Position numbers and translations under genes: made by a program. Positions 1 to 7,439 of a DNA stretch of 12,553 bases are shown in pieces (position 1 is the first letter of the stretch; every line of letters begins with the position of its first letter). Source of the DNA: Gammaproteobacteria bacterium. Lineage in GTDB: Bacteria > Pseudomonadota > Gammaproteobacteria > SZUA-229. Below the pieces are notes generated by a model, which was not told where the DNA came from, searched no databases, and was given only the letters and a program-made list of their open reading frames with translations. The stretch spans positions 1-12,553 of the forward strand of contig JAGLQT010000208.1 in the NCBI GenBank assembly GCA_023136715.1, given 5' to 3'.

Positions 1-208
1 CAAATAAGACCCACTCTCATTAAGGTGTTGAATTATCAACATTTTTGTCCAAATAGAACACCGGTAGTCAGTGATCAGAAAGAAACAACCGCACATCATT
101 TATCAGTCATAGCTTCTGGAAAACCTCCCTATACTTTTCACTACAGGGAAGTCATACGTGCTCATTTAGCGAGCGTCATTGAACTAAAAACAGTTTTTCA
201 GAAAATAC
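1..208. other. Upstream region of the REC-REC-GGDEF gene
   Basis: No convincing gene is seen here. An open frame from a GTG at 25 overlaps the next gene by 53 bases and its product resembles no protein I know. A TATACT hexamer at 130-135 could be a -10 element for the gene at 209, but no good -35 lies at the right distance. TCCCT (126-130) and AGGGA (145-149) could pair around it. A short dyad, AAAAAC-A-GTTTTT, lies at 186-198, just before the start codon. None of these is strong enough to call a promoter or operator. Confidence 0.4.
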
Positions 209-1519
209 ATGAAAGTACTCGTCCTAGAACACAGTCGCTTATTCCAGAAAATGCTCACTGAGCTACTGGAAGAATTGGACTGCGAAGTTGATTGTGTTCG
301 CTCAGGCACGGAAGGCAAGGCAAAGCTCGAAAAAGAAAGCTATAGCCTGATACTGGCAGGCCAGCATATTTTCGATGAGAGCGGTGCCGATTTTGCCACT
401 TATTGCAGCAGCAAACAGGTTTCATGTCCCATTATTCTGCTCACTTCAGAGCCCAATGAAACACTGCTAAAAAATGCACGCAATGCTGGCATTACCGATA
501 TTTTCCCCAAATCCAATTTCACTTATTTACGTGAAAGTTTACGTTATTACATCGAAGGTCAAACCAATATAGACGTTAAAGGTGGCCGTGTTATTTATAT
601 TGAAGACAGCCGTTCAGTTGCCCACGTTGTTATTAACTATCTGAAAAAAATAAATCTGGATGTAACTCATTTCACCAATGCCGAAACAGCACTGAAATCA
701 ATTATTAGTGAAGATTACGATCTGGTAATTACTGATGTCATACTCGATGGCACCATGAGTGGTACATCACTGGTCAGAATGATACGTGCTCAAAACTCCC
801 ATATTTCAGAAATCCCGATCCTTGCCATGACCGGCCATGATGACCCACAAAGAAGAATCGAGCTATATCATGCCGGCATCAACGACTATGTCACCAAACC
901 CCCCATCGAAGAAGAACTGGCTTCACGAGTTTATAATCTGATTACTAATAAACGATTACTTGATCAGGTTCGTGAACAACAAAAATCACTGTATGACATG
1001 GCGATGAAGGATCAGCTTACCAGCTGTCACAATCGACACAGCCTTGCTGAGTACGCACCTAAATATATCCACGACGCCATCAAGTACAATTTCCCATTAT
1101 CTATGATGATTCTTGATCTGGACCATTTCAAAGAAATCAACGATCAACACGGACACACTACCGGTGATGTTGTTCTAAGTAGTATCGGTGAATTGCTCAT
1201 GGCTAGCTGCAAACAGGGTGACTTTGTTGCACGTATCGGTGGCGAAGAATTTGCCATCATGCTGCCTCATTATTCTGCCAGTGAGGCCATGGCTAAATCA
1301 GAAGAAATTCGTGCAATGATCGAACTGCGCAAACCGAACGGGCTAAAGATCACTGCCAGCATTGGTGTTGCCACCCTGTCCGATATACACAATGAAAATT
1401 ATGACGCGCTATACAAGGATGCTGATCAGGCGGTCTATCTTTCAAAAGAAAATGGTAGAAACTGTATTACGCTTTACAGTGATGAGGCTGTTGAAAAAAC
1501 GGCTGCCAATATCATCTAA
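209..1519 (+). CDS. Response regulator diguanylate cyclase, REC-REC-GGDEF
   Basis: A predicted cytoplasmic two-component output protein of 436 residues that makes cyclic di-GMP from two GTP. Residues 1-115 form a first receiver domain. It keeps T79 and K101, but the acidic pair is E7-H8 and the phosphoacceptor position holds G51, so it should not be phosphorylated. Residues 127-247 form a second receiver with E132/D133, phosphoacceptor D176, T208 and K230, which looks functional. The GGDEF domain spans about 265-424, with the active-site motif GGEEF at 344-348. The product-inhibition site, normally RxxD five residues before it, reads KQGD (335-338) and may bind c-di-GMP poorly. Family knowledge: PleD of Caulobacter has the same layout but phosphorylates its first receiver. 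No sensor kinase is encoded nearby. The ribosome binding site before 209 is weak. The gene ends 15 bases from a convergent cyclase with no terminator visible. Confidence 0.93.
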   Translation: MKVLVLEHSRLFQKMLTELLEELDCEVDCVRSGTEGKAKLEKESYSLILAGQHIFDESGADFATYCSSKQVSCPIILLTSEPNETLLKNARNAGITDIFPKSNFTYLRESLRYYIEGQTNIDVKGGRVIYIEDSRSVAHVVINYLKKINLDVTHFTNAETALKSIISEDYDLVITDVILDGTMSGTSLVRMIRAQNSHISEIPILAMTGHDDPQRRIELYHAGINDYVTKPPIEEELASRVYNLITNKRLLDQVREQQKSLYDMAMKDQLTSCHNRHSLAEYAPKYIHDAIKYNFPLSMMILDLDHFKEINDQHGHTTGDVVLSSIGELLMASCKQGDFVARIGGEEFAIMLPHYSASEAMAKSEEIRAMIELRKPNGLKITASIGVATLSDIHNENYDALYKDADQAVYLSKENGRNCITLYSDEAVEKTAANII

Positions 1520-1534
1520 TTTGATGTCCGCGAT

Positions 1535-2644
1535 CTAATCCACAACAACCCGGTTACGCCCCTGTTCCTTGGCTTTCAACAATGCACGATCAGCGCTTGT
1601 TAATAACTGCTCGGCAATTTCACCACTATCACCAATACTGTCATTTTTTGGAATGAAACTGGCCAGTCCAATCGAAATAGAAATATTCAGTGGTGACTGC
1701 CCCTCAATTTCAATGTTGGCATCGGCAACTGCACAACGAACACGTTCTGCCGTTTCAATGGCAATCAAACCTGTAATGCCCGGTAAAATTACGATAAATT
1801 CTTCACCACCATATCGCGCCACTATATCGCCAGTACGTACCGCATCCAGCATGACCTGTGACACCTTCTGTAATACCTGATCACCAATATCATGACCATA
1901 GTTGTCATTTACTTTCTTGAAAAAATCCACATCCAGATACAGGCAACTCAAAGGCAGTGCTTCTCGCAATGACCGGCTAATCTCAATATTCATCCATTTT
2001 TCCAGTTCCCGCCGATTAGCAAGCCCGGTCAAAGCATCGGTCAAACTCAAGCGTCTCAATTGCTCATAATTCAGGCAATTCTCAACACAGATAGCAGTGA
2101 CGGCTGCCAGACGCTGCAAAAACTCGGTAGCTGCTCCCGATTGATAACGCGATAAATCTCGACTAAATAAAGCCAGACAGCCAATCAATTGATCTCGACG
2201 AACAAAGGGTAAAACAACGATACTGCCTTCTTTTTCTTTAACATTCTTAAATAGCCATTGATGTTCTGCAACATCATAGCGACTTAGAAAGGGGAACTTC
2301 CCCATCGACTGTAAAAATTCAATTTCTATTAAGTCATGGGTCAGCATCATGCCAGGCGGGCAATCTTTCTGGCCATTGGTGGAACATAAAGCGGAAGAAA
2401 TTTCATTATCGGGATCAAGCAAAACCAGGGATACCGCACCGAGATTTTGCGCTTCCATAAAGTCACCTTGCAGATAACCCGCTATTTCGCCGAAGTCCTG
2501 AGCGGATAACAAGGCCAGTTCAATAGCCTGGAAGCGATTATGGACTTGCTCATTATGCCTCGCCGCATCGAGCTGCTTAGCCACCTGCCGCCGCAGTCGT
2601 ACTACTTCTGAATTTATATCAGGCATTTTGTAGGTATTACTCAT
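1535..2644 (-). CDS. Diguanylate cyclase with DUF484/GAF-like sensor domain
   Basis: A 369-residue predicted cytoplasmic cyclase. Residues about 10-45 look like a helical or coiled-coil lead. Residues about 30-195 match the DUF484 pattern: an ARHNEQ-type helix near 28-33, then a GAF-like fold with GSIVVLPF at 140-147 and IGCLALFS at 154-161. The GGDEF domain fills about 200-369: LTDALTGLANRR (201-212), a DVDFFKKVND stretch (238-247) and GGEEF at 279-283. An intact RxxD inhibition site, RTGD, lies at 270-273, so allosteric product inhibition is expected. What the sensor domain detects cannot be told; DUF484 is itself poorly understood. There are no membrane segments. The start is supported by an AGAGGG ribosome binding site (complement at about 2656-2661), at somewhat long spacing. 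It is divergent from rsxA and convergent with the other cyclase. Confidence 0.93.
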   Translation of the reverse strand: MSNTYKMPDINSEVVRLRRQVAKQLDAARHNEQVHNRFQAIELALLSAQDFGEIAGYLQGDFMEAQNLGAVSLVLLDPDNEISSALCSTNGQKDCPPGMMLTHDLIEIEFLQSMGKFPFLSRYDVAEHQWLFKNVKEKEGSIVVLPFVRRDQLIGCLALFSRDLSRYQSGAATEFLQRLAAVTAICVENCLNYEQLRRLSLTDALTGLANRRELEKWMNIEISRSLREALPLSCLYLDVDFFKKVNDNYGHDIGDQVLQKVSQVMLDAVRTGDIVARYGGEEFIVILPGITGLIAIETAERVRCAVADANIEIEGQSPLNISISIGLASFIPKNDSIGDSGEIAEQLLTSADRALLKAKEQGRNRVVVD

Positions 2645-2831
2645 TAAACCAATATCCCTCTACTGCTTTCCAACATCACATCTCCATCCATCTTGAAACC
2701 AGAGCTACAAGTATAGTTAAACTTCGAGCTCACCAGCCAAATGCAAAGTAGCGAGTTTGCAGGATTCTCATTTCATATACCATCCCCTTCGCTATAGGTT
2801 TTTGTCACTCACTATTTGGTACAATCACGCC
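2645..2831. promoter_or_regulatory. Divergent intergenic region: cyclase gene and rsx operon
   Basis: This region must hold promoters for two divergent genes. On the minus strand a TATACT hexamer (complement at 2710-2715) is a possible -10 for the DUF484-GGDEF gene, but its -35 is poor. On the plus strand the best candidate is the TACAAT near the rsxA start, listed separately. I see no regulator dyad, and no SoxR- or FNR-like box could be identified with confidence. Confidence 0.4.
2817..2825 (+). promoter_or_regulatory. Extended -10 element of the rsx operon
   Basis: TGG followed by TACAAT (2820-2825) matches an extended -10 element (TGn plus TATAAT, five of six). A TTGTCA at 2802-2807 is too close (12 bases) to be its -35, consistent with reliance on the extended -10. 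The expected transcription start, about seven bases downstream, falls on or next to the A of the rsxA ATG at 2832. This would give a leaderless or nearly leaderless message. No Shine-Dalgarno sequence precedes rsxA, which agrees with this. It is an inference from sequence alone. Confidence 0.4.
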
Positions 2832-3413
2832 ATGACTGAATACGCACTCATTCTACTTAGCACCATACTGGTCAATAATTTTGTACTGGTGAAGTTTCTC
2901 GGCCTGTGCCCATTCATGGGCGTTTCCCGAAAACTGGAAACCGCCATTGGTATGGCACTGGCCACCACCTTCGTATTGACACTGTCATCGGTGAGCAGTT
3001 TTCTGGTCAACCAGTACATACTTGCACCGCTAGGCATTGAGTTCATGCGCACCATTATGTTTATCCTGGTGATTGCCGTGGTCGTGCAATTCACCGAAAT
3101 GGTAGTGCATAAAACCAGCCCCCTGTTATACAACGTACTGGGCATTTTCCTGCCGCTTATTACCACCAACTGCGCTGTACTGGGTGTCGCCCTGCTCAAT
3201 GTGCAGGAACAGCACGGCTTTTTGCAATCACTGTTCTATGGTTTTGGTGCCGCTGTCGGTTTCTCCCTGGTATTAATTCTATTTGCCGCCATGCGTGAAA
3301 AAATTGCCGCAGCCGATGTGCCTGAAATATTTCAGGGCAGCGCCATTGCCCTGATCACTGCCGGCATCATGTCACTGGCATTTATGGGCTTTGCCGGCCT
3401 GATCAAGGTTTAA
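2832..3413 (+). CDS. rsxA: Rnf/Rsx complex subunit A, integral membrane
   Basis: A 193-residue inner-membrane subunit of the Rnf (Rsx) complex, which couples electron flow between ferredoxin and NAD(H) to ion movement. In E. coli the complex also keeps SoxR reduced. I chose the ATG at 2832 rather than the in-frame TTG at 2757: it gives MTEYALILLS and exactly the length of E. coli RsxA, whereas the extension adds 25 unconserved residues. The protein is almost wholly hydrophobic, with about six membrane helices. C26 (LGLCPF, 23-28) and C114 (TTNC, 111-114) are the conserved cysteines that, with two in RsxE, hold an intramembrane 2Fe-2S cluster in the related NQR/Rnf complexes. It is the first gene of the operon; rsxB follows after nine bases. 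Confidence 0.96.
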   Translation: MTEYALILLSTILVNNFVLVKFLGLCPFMGVSRKLETAIGMALATTFVLTLSSVSSFLVNQYILAPLGIEFMRTIMFILVIAVVVQFTEMVVHKTSPLLYNVLGIFLPLITTNCAVLGVALLNVQEQHGFLQSLFYGFGAAVGFSLVLILFAAMREKIAAADVPEIFQGSAIALITAGIMSLAFMGFAGLIKV

Positions 3414-3422
3414 AACCATCGC

Positions 3423-3986
3423 ATGCTAACCGTCGTCGTCATTCTGCTCGCCGTTATCGCTGCCATTTTTGGCATCATACTGGGATATTCTGCAATACGT
3501 TTTAAAGTCGAAGGTAATCCGGTGGTTGATCAAATTGATAGCCTGCTACCTCAAACTCAGTGCGGCCAGTGTACTTTTCCCGGCTGTCGTCCTTATGCCG
3601 AAGCCATTGCCAGTGGCGAAGCTGAAATTAATCAGTGTCCACCCGGTGGTGAAGCCACCATTATTGCCCTGGCCGACTTACTGAATGTTGAGGTTCTACC
3701 ACTCAATGCTGAACATGGTGAAGCCAAGCAAACCAAAACCGTTGTTACCATCGATGAGCAAACCTGTATTGGCTGCACGCTCTGCATTCAGGCCTGCCCG
3801 GTCGATGCCATTCTTGGCGCCGCCAAACAAATGCACACCATCATCACATCGGAATGCACCGGCTGTGACTTGTGTATTCCACCCTGCCCGGTCGATTGCA
3901 TTCATATTGTTCCGATTGAACAAAATTTGCACAACTGGAAATGGCCGAGACCCGACGGCGGCCATTCGGCGCCTAAGGCAAGTTAG
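3423..3986 (+). CDS. rsxB: Rnf/Rsx complex subunit B, polyferredoxin
   Basis: A 187-residue membrane-anchored iron-sulfur protein that passes electrons inside the Rnf complex. Residues 1-25 form one hydrophobic anchor. The next domain carries a 4Fe-4S motif at C47, C50, C55 and C72 (Cx2Cx4Cx16C), as in the family. Two ferredoxin-type motifs follow: C115-C118-C121-C125P and C145-C148-C151-C155P, each Cx2Cx2Cx3CP, giving two more 4Fe-4S clusters. The length is close to E. coli RsxB (192 residues). The last 15 residues, rich in Pro, Gly and His, are a variable tail. The only purine-rich stretch upstream (AAGG, 3405-3408) is too distant to be a good ribosome binding site, so translation probably depends on coupling to rsxA. 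Confidence 0.97.
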   Translation: MLTVVVILLAVIAAIFGIILGYSAIRFKVEGNPVVDQIDSLLPQTQCGQCTFPGCRPYAEAIASGEAEINQCPPGGEATIIALADLLNVEVLPLNAEHGEAKQTKTVVTIDEQTCIGCTLCIQACPVDAILGAAKQMHTIITSECTGCDLCIPPCPVDCIHIVPIEQNLHNWKWPRPDGGHSAPKAS

Positions 3987-3994
3987 GGCTCATC

Positions 3995-5647
3995 ATGCAA
4001 TCAACAACAAACATCAAACATTTTCACGGTGGCCTGCACCTGGATTACCACAAAGAAATTTCCAAACAGTCCGCTATTACTGCCTGCCTTCCACAACAGC
4101 GCTACGTCATTCCTGTGCAACAGCATATTGGTGTAGCAGGTGAGATCATTGTTGAAAAAGGGCAGCGTGTTTTAAAAGGCCAGATGCTCGCCAGCACAAA
4201 AAAACTAATCAGCGCACCAGTGCATTCGCCTGTCTCCGGCACCATTGTTGAAATTGGCAAGCATGCAGTGCTCCATCCCTCAGGCATGGAAGCCGATTGC
4301 ATCATCATTGAAAATGATTTTCAGGATGAATGGGTAGAAAGAAACCCTGTCGCTGAAAATTATCACCAGATGAATTCCCACGACCTGCGCAATATCATTC
4401 GTAATGCAGGTATTGTTGGTCTGGGTGGTGCGGTCTTCCCGGCAGCGATTAAACAAACTGAAATCAATATCAATACTTTGATTATTAATGGTATTGAATG
4501 CGAACCTTATATCACCTGCGATGACAGACTGATGCAGGAGCGCGCCAAGGAAGTCCTTTCAGGCGCAGATATTATTGGTCACATAATCAAGGCGCGGGAA
4601 TGCATTATCGCGATTGAGGACAATAAACCCGAAGCGGCAGCAGCCATACAGGTCGCTATCGATGAAGACAATACTGACTTCTTTCGACTACAAATAGTAC
4701 CAACGGTTTACCCTAGTGGCAGTGAAAAACAACTAATAAAAATCATCACCGATAAAGAAGTCCCCATGAACGGATTACCGGCTGATATTAATACCCTCTG
4801 CCAGAATGTCGGCACGGCTTACGCCATTCATCAGGCAGTCTTTAAAGATGAGCCATTGATTTCACGCATTGTCACCTTCACTGGTGGCGGCATTCATCAG
4901 GCACAAAATCTTGAAGTTCTTATTGGCACCTACATTGCTGACTGCATTGAGCAATGTGGTGGTTACACAAAAGATGCCTACTGCATGATTATGGGCGGCC
5001 CAATGATGGGCTACAGCATCAATACAGATCAATTGCCGGTTGTAAAAGCCAGTAATTGCTTACTAGTTAGTAATAGTGATGAAATTCATCCTGTAAATAC
5101 AGAGGCGCACATGCCCTGCATTCGCTGCGGAAGATGTGTTGAGGTTTGCCCCTCTAAACTGTTGCCGCAACAACTTTACTGGCACGCTAGCACCGGCAAC
5201 CATGAGCGTGTTGCTGAATACCATTTATTCGATTGCATCGAATGTGGCTGTTGTTCCTACGTCTGCCCCAGCCAAATACCTTTGGTGCAATATTACCGCA
5301 ATGCCAAATCAGAAATCTGGGCACTAGAAGCTGATCGTAAAAAATCAGATGCCGCCAGGGCTCGGCATGAAGCGCGCGAACACAGGTTACTATTACAGAA
5401 ACAGGAACGTGAAGAGCGCCTGCGTAAAAAACGTGAAATGCTTAACGAGAAAAAAGGCAAGTCCGAAGAAAATGAAATTGATGCTAAAAAAGCTGCCATC
5501 ACTGAAGCACTGGCGCGGGTAAAAAAGAAAAAAGAAACTCAGGCTGTCACTCCTAAAAATACGGACAACCTTACTGCCGATCAGGAACGTCAGATAAAGG
5601 AAGCTGACCAACGTCGTAAAGCTACAGAGAACAAAAATAATGAATAA
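3995..5647 (+). CDS. rsxC: Rnf/Rsx complex subunit C, NADH/flavin and Fe-S subunit
   Basis: A 550-residue peripheral subunit, the likely NAD(H) and FMN site of the complex and related to the 51-kDa subunit of complex I. The N-terminal part (about 1-125) is the RnfC barrel-sandwich domain, with HSPVSGTI at 77-84. The Complex1_51K-like nucleotide-binding domain follows, with glycine-rich GLGGAVFPAAIK at 142-153 and NGIECEPYITCDDRLM at 165-180. Two 4Fe-4S motifs are present: C375-C378-C381-C385P and C414-C417-C420-C424P. From about 445 on, the chain is a charged, Lys/Glu/Arg-rich coiled coil. E. coli RsxC is about 740 residues because of long Ala-rich C-terminal repeats; here that tail is short and lacks the repeats. 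An AGGG ribosome binding site (3985-3988) overlaps the rsxB stop, eight bases ahead of this gene. Confidence 0.96.
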   Translation: MQSTTNIKHFHGGLHLDYHKEISKQSAITACLPQQRYVIPVQQHIGVAGEIIVEKGQRVLKGQMLASTKKLISAPVHSPVSGTIVEIGKHAVLHPSGMEADCIIIENDFQDEWVERNPVAENYHQMNSHDLRNIIRNAGIVGLGGAVFPAAIKQTEININTLIINGIECEPYITCDDRLMQERAKEVLSGADIIGHIIKARECIIAIEDNKPEAAAAIQVAIDEDNTDFFRLQIVPTVYPSGSEKQLIKIITDKEVPMNGLPADINTLCQNVGTAYAIHQAVFKDEPLISRIVTFTGGGIHQAQNLEVLIGTYIADCIEQCGGYTKDAYCMIMGGPMMGYSINTDQLPVVKASNCLLVSNSDEIHPVNTEAHMPCIRCGRCVEVCPSKLLPQQLYWHASTGNHERVAEYHLFDCIECGCCSYVCPSQIPLVQYYRNAKSEIWALEADRKKSDAARARHEAREHRLLLQKQEREERLRKKREMLNEKKGKSEENEIDAKKAAITEALARVKKKKETQAVTPKNTDNLTADQERQIKEADQRRKATENKNNE

Positions 5648-5719
5648 TTATTACTCGAAAAAATCATTAGTAATTCAATTTTTTATTTTTCTAAAAAACG
5701 ATAGCACAGGAACATAAAC
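5648..5719 (+). terminator. AT-rich hairpin and T-run in the rsxC-rsxD gap
   Basis: This 72-base gap is the only sizeable one in an otherwise tightly packed operon. ATTACT (5650-5655) can pair with AGTAAT (5669-5674), and the flanking AATT can extend the stem across a small bulge. A T-rich run (5679-5690, interrupted by one A) follows directly. The shape resembles an intrinsic terminator or attenuator, but the stem has very few G:C pairs and may be too weak to work. A CAGGA ribosome binding site for rsxD lies at 5707-5711. Confidence 0.25.
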
Positions 5720-6769
5720 ATGTTATTTCGCAAAGCCAGTGCTCCTTTTATAAATGCACAAGCTAATGTGCATTCGATCATGTATCAGGTGCTATACGCC
5801 CTGATCCCAGGAACTCTGGCAGCCATCTATTTCTTTGGCTGGGGGGTATTAATCAACCTCGTTATTGCCGCCAGCATCTGCCTGCTCAGTGAAGCCCTGG
5901 TTCTCAAACTCAGAGCAAGACCTGTCAGCACCTCACTCAAAGACGGCAGCGCACTCATCACCGCCTGTCTGTTAGCTTTAGCTTTGCCACCACTGGTGCC
6001 CTGGTGGCTCACTGTTATCGCCTCAATTTTTGCTATCGTTATCGCCAAGCAGCTTTATGGCGGACTGGGTTTCAACTTATTCAACCCCGCCATGGTCGGC
6101 TATATCGTTGTCATGATTTCATTCCCACGGGAAATGACTTTCTGGACAGCACCACTGGGGGCGGTTGATAGCTGGCTCAGCTTCGGTGATACCTTCAGCA
6201 TTATTTTTCACGGTGTTTTAGCCGATCAGTCATCCATCGACAGCGTCACCATGGCCACACCCATGGACACACTAAAAACCCAGATTGGTCTCGAAAACGA
6301 CATTGAAAGCACACGCAACCATGAAGTATACGGGGCATTATTCAGCAACATCAGCGGCACAGGCTGGCAGTGGATTAATATTTTATTCCTGCTCAGTGGT
6401 CTCTGGATGATCAAACAGAAAGTTATCGACTGGCGTATTCCTGTTTCTTTCCTACTCAGCCTGTTGCTGATCTCCAATTTTTTTGCCGTCAGCGATTACG
6501 CCAGCTATCCATCTGCTGTATTTCACCTGTTCAGTGGCGGTACCATGTTGTGTGCCTTCTTTATTGCTACCGATCCCATTTCCGCCTGCACCACACCTAA
6601 AGGCCGGTGGATTTATGGTGCTGGCATTGGCGTACTGGTTTACACCATTAGAAACTGGGGAGGTTATCCAGACGGCATCGCCTTCGCCGTCGTGCTAATG
6701 AATATGGCCGTGCCCTTACTCGACTATTACACACAACCAAGAATCTACGGCAAGAATGAAGTCGAATAA
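5720..6769 (+). CDS. rsxD: Rnf/Rsx complex subunit D, flavinylated membrane subunit
   Basis: A 349-residue polytopic inner-membrane protein, homologous to NqrB and close in length to E. coli RsxD (352). It has about nine to ten hydrophobic segments. The covalent FMN site is seen as DSVTMAT at 174-180, the D-x-x-T-x-A-T pattern used by ApbE-type flavin transferases, with T180 the likely attachment residue. Other family landmarks are KDGSALITA (74-82), GGLGFNLFNPAMVGY (114-128) and the late segment ATDPISACTTPKGR (283-296). The start has a good CAGGA ribosome binding site eight bases upstream. The stop codon overlaps the rsxG start by one base (TAATG at 6767-6771), which indicates translational coupling. 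Confidence 0.96.
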   Translation: MLFRKASAPFINAQANVHSIMYQVLYALIPGTLAAIYFFGWGVLINLVIAASICLLSEALVLKLRARPVSTSLKDGSALITACLLALALPPLVPWWLTVIASIFAIVIAKQLYGGLGFNLFNPAMVGYIVVMISFPREMTFWTAPLGAVDSWLSFGDTFSIIFHGVLADQSSIDSVTMATPMDTLKTQIGLENDIESTRNHEVYGALFSNISGTGWQWINILFLLSGLWMIKQKVIDWRIPVSFLLSLLLISNFFAVSDYASYPSAVFHLFSGGTMLCAFFIATDPISACTTPKGRWIYGAGIGVLVYTIRNWGGYPDGIAFAVVLMNMAVPLLDYYTQPRIYGKNEVE

Positions 6770-7434
6770 TGAATATTCATAAACAAGTCACCACCACCGC
6801 TTTATTATTGATGCTATTCGCCACCATCGGCGCAGCACTGGTCGGTGTAATTTACGACAATACTCATGAAACCATTAAATACAATGAGCAGCAGGCCTTG
6901 CTCAAGCAGCTCAACAATATCGTGCCCGCATCGAAATACGATAATGAAATGCTAACTGACACACTTATATTAGCCGCCGATCATCAACTGGGAACCACTG
7001 AAAGTTCCATCGCCTACCGTGCGCGTAAACAGGACAAAAATATCGCTGTGGTATTTTCGGCCATCGCCCCCAATGGTTACAACGGCTCCATTCATTTACT
7101 CGTCGGCGTATACAACGATGGCAACCTGGCTGGGGTGCGTGTGGTCAAGCACCGTGAAACTCCCGGCCTGGGTGATGCCATCGATACCAAACGTTCTGAC
7201 TGGATCCTGGACTTCGATGGAAAATCACTCAGCAATCTAAGCAACAAACAGTGGAAAGTAAAACGCGATGGCGGGGAGTTCGATCAGTTTACCGGTGCGA
7301 CTATAACACCACGAGCTGTAGTGAAAGCGGTGCATTCCGCTTTGCTATACTTTGCTGCCAACAAAGAAGTTTTATTTAAGCTAAAAAGCCGCGACAAACA
7401 ACCAGAACTCAAAGCCGACAAACTAGAGCCTTAA
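6769..7434 (+). CDS. rsxG: Rnf/Rsx complex subunit G, covalent FMN subunit
   Basis: A 221-residue subunit anchored by one N-terminal helix (about 8-30), with the rest expected in the periplasm. The FMN-binding domain ends in the flavinylation motif FTGATIT (174-180), in which T178 is the predicted phosphoester attachment site. The family block HRETPGLGDAI (128-138) and the KRDGGEFDQ stretch (165-173) are also present. Electrons are thought to pass between the RsxD and RsxG flavins and the 2Fe-2S cluster of RsxA/E. The protein is somewhat longer than E. coli RsxG (about 206) because of a Lys-rich C-terminal tail. The start overlaps the rsxD stop. No ApbE flavin transferase gene lies in the window, so it must be elsewhere in the genome. 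Confidence 0.96.
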   Translation: MNIHKQVTTTALLLMLFATIGAALVGVIYDNTHETIKYNEQQALLKQLNNIVPASKYDNEMLTDTLILAADHQLGTTESSIAYRARKQDKNIAVVFSAIAPNGYNGSIHLLVGVYNDGNLAGVRVVKHRETPGLGDAIDTKRSDWILDFDGKSLSNLSNKQWKVKRDGGEFDQFTGATITPRAVVKAVHSALLYFAANKEVLFKLKSRDKQPELKADKLEP

Positions 7435-7439
7435 TCAGC

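Noticed and set aside
25..261. Open frame of 78 codons upstream of the REC-REC-GGDEF gene
   Set aside because: Starts at GTG, overlaps the well-supported cyclase by 53 bases and its product resembles no protein family.
2757..2831. N-terminal extension of RsxA from a TTG start
   Set aside because: The ATG at 2832 gives the exact family length (193 residues) and the conserved start MTEYALILL; the extra 25 residues are unlike RsxA.
3685..4143. 152-codon open frame across the rsxB-rsxC junction
   Set aside because: Shadow frame of two well-supported genes; Arg/Pro/Ala-rich, without family resemblance.
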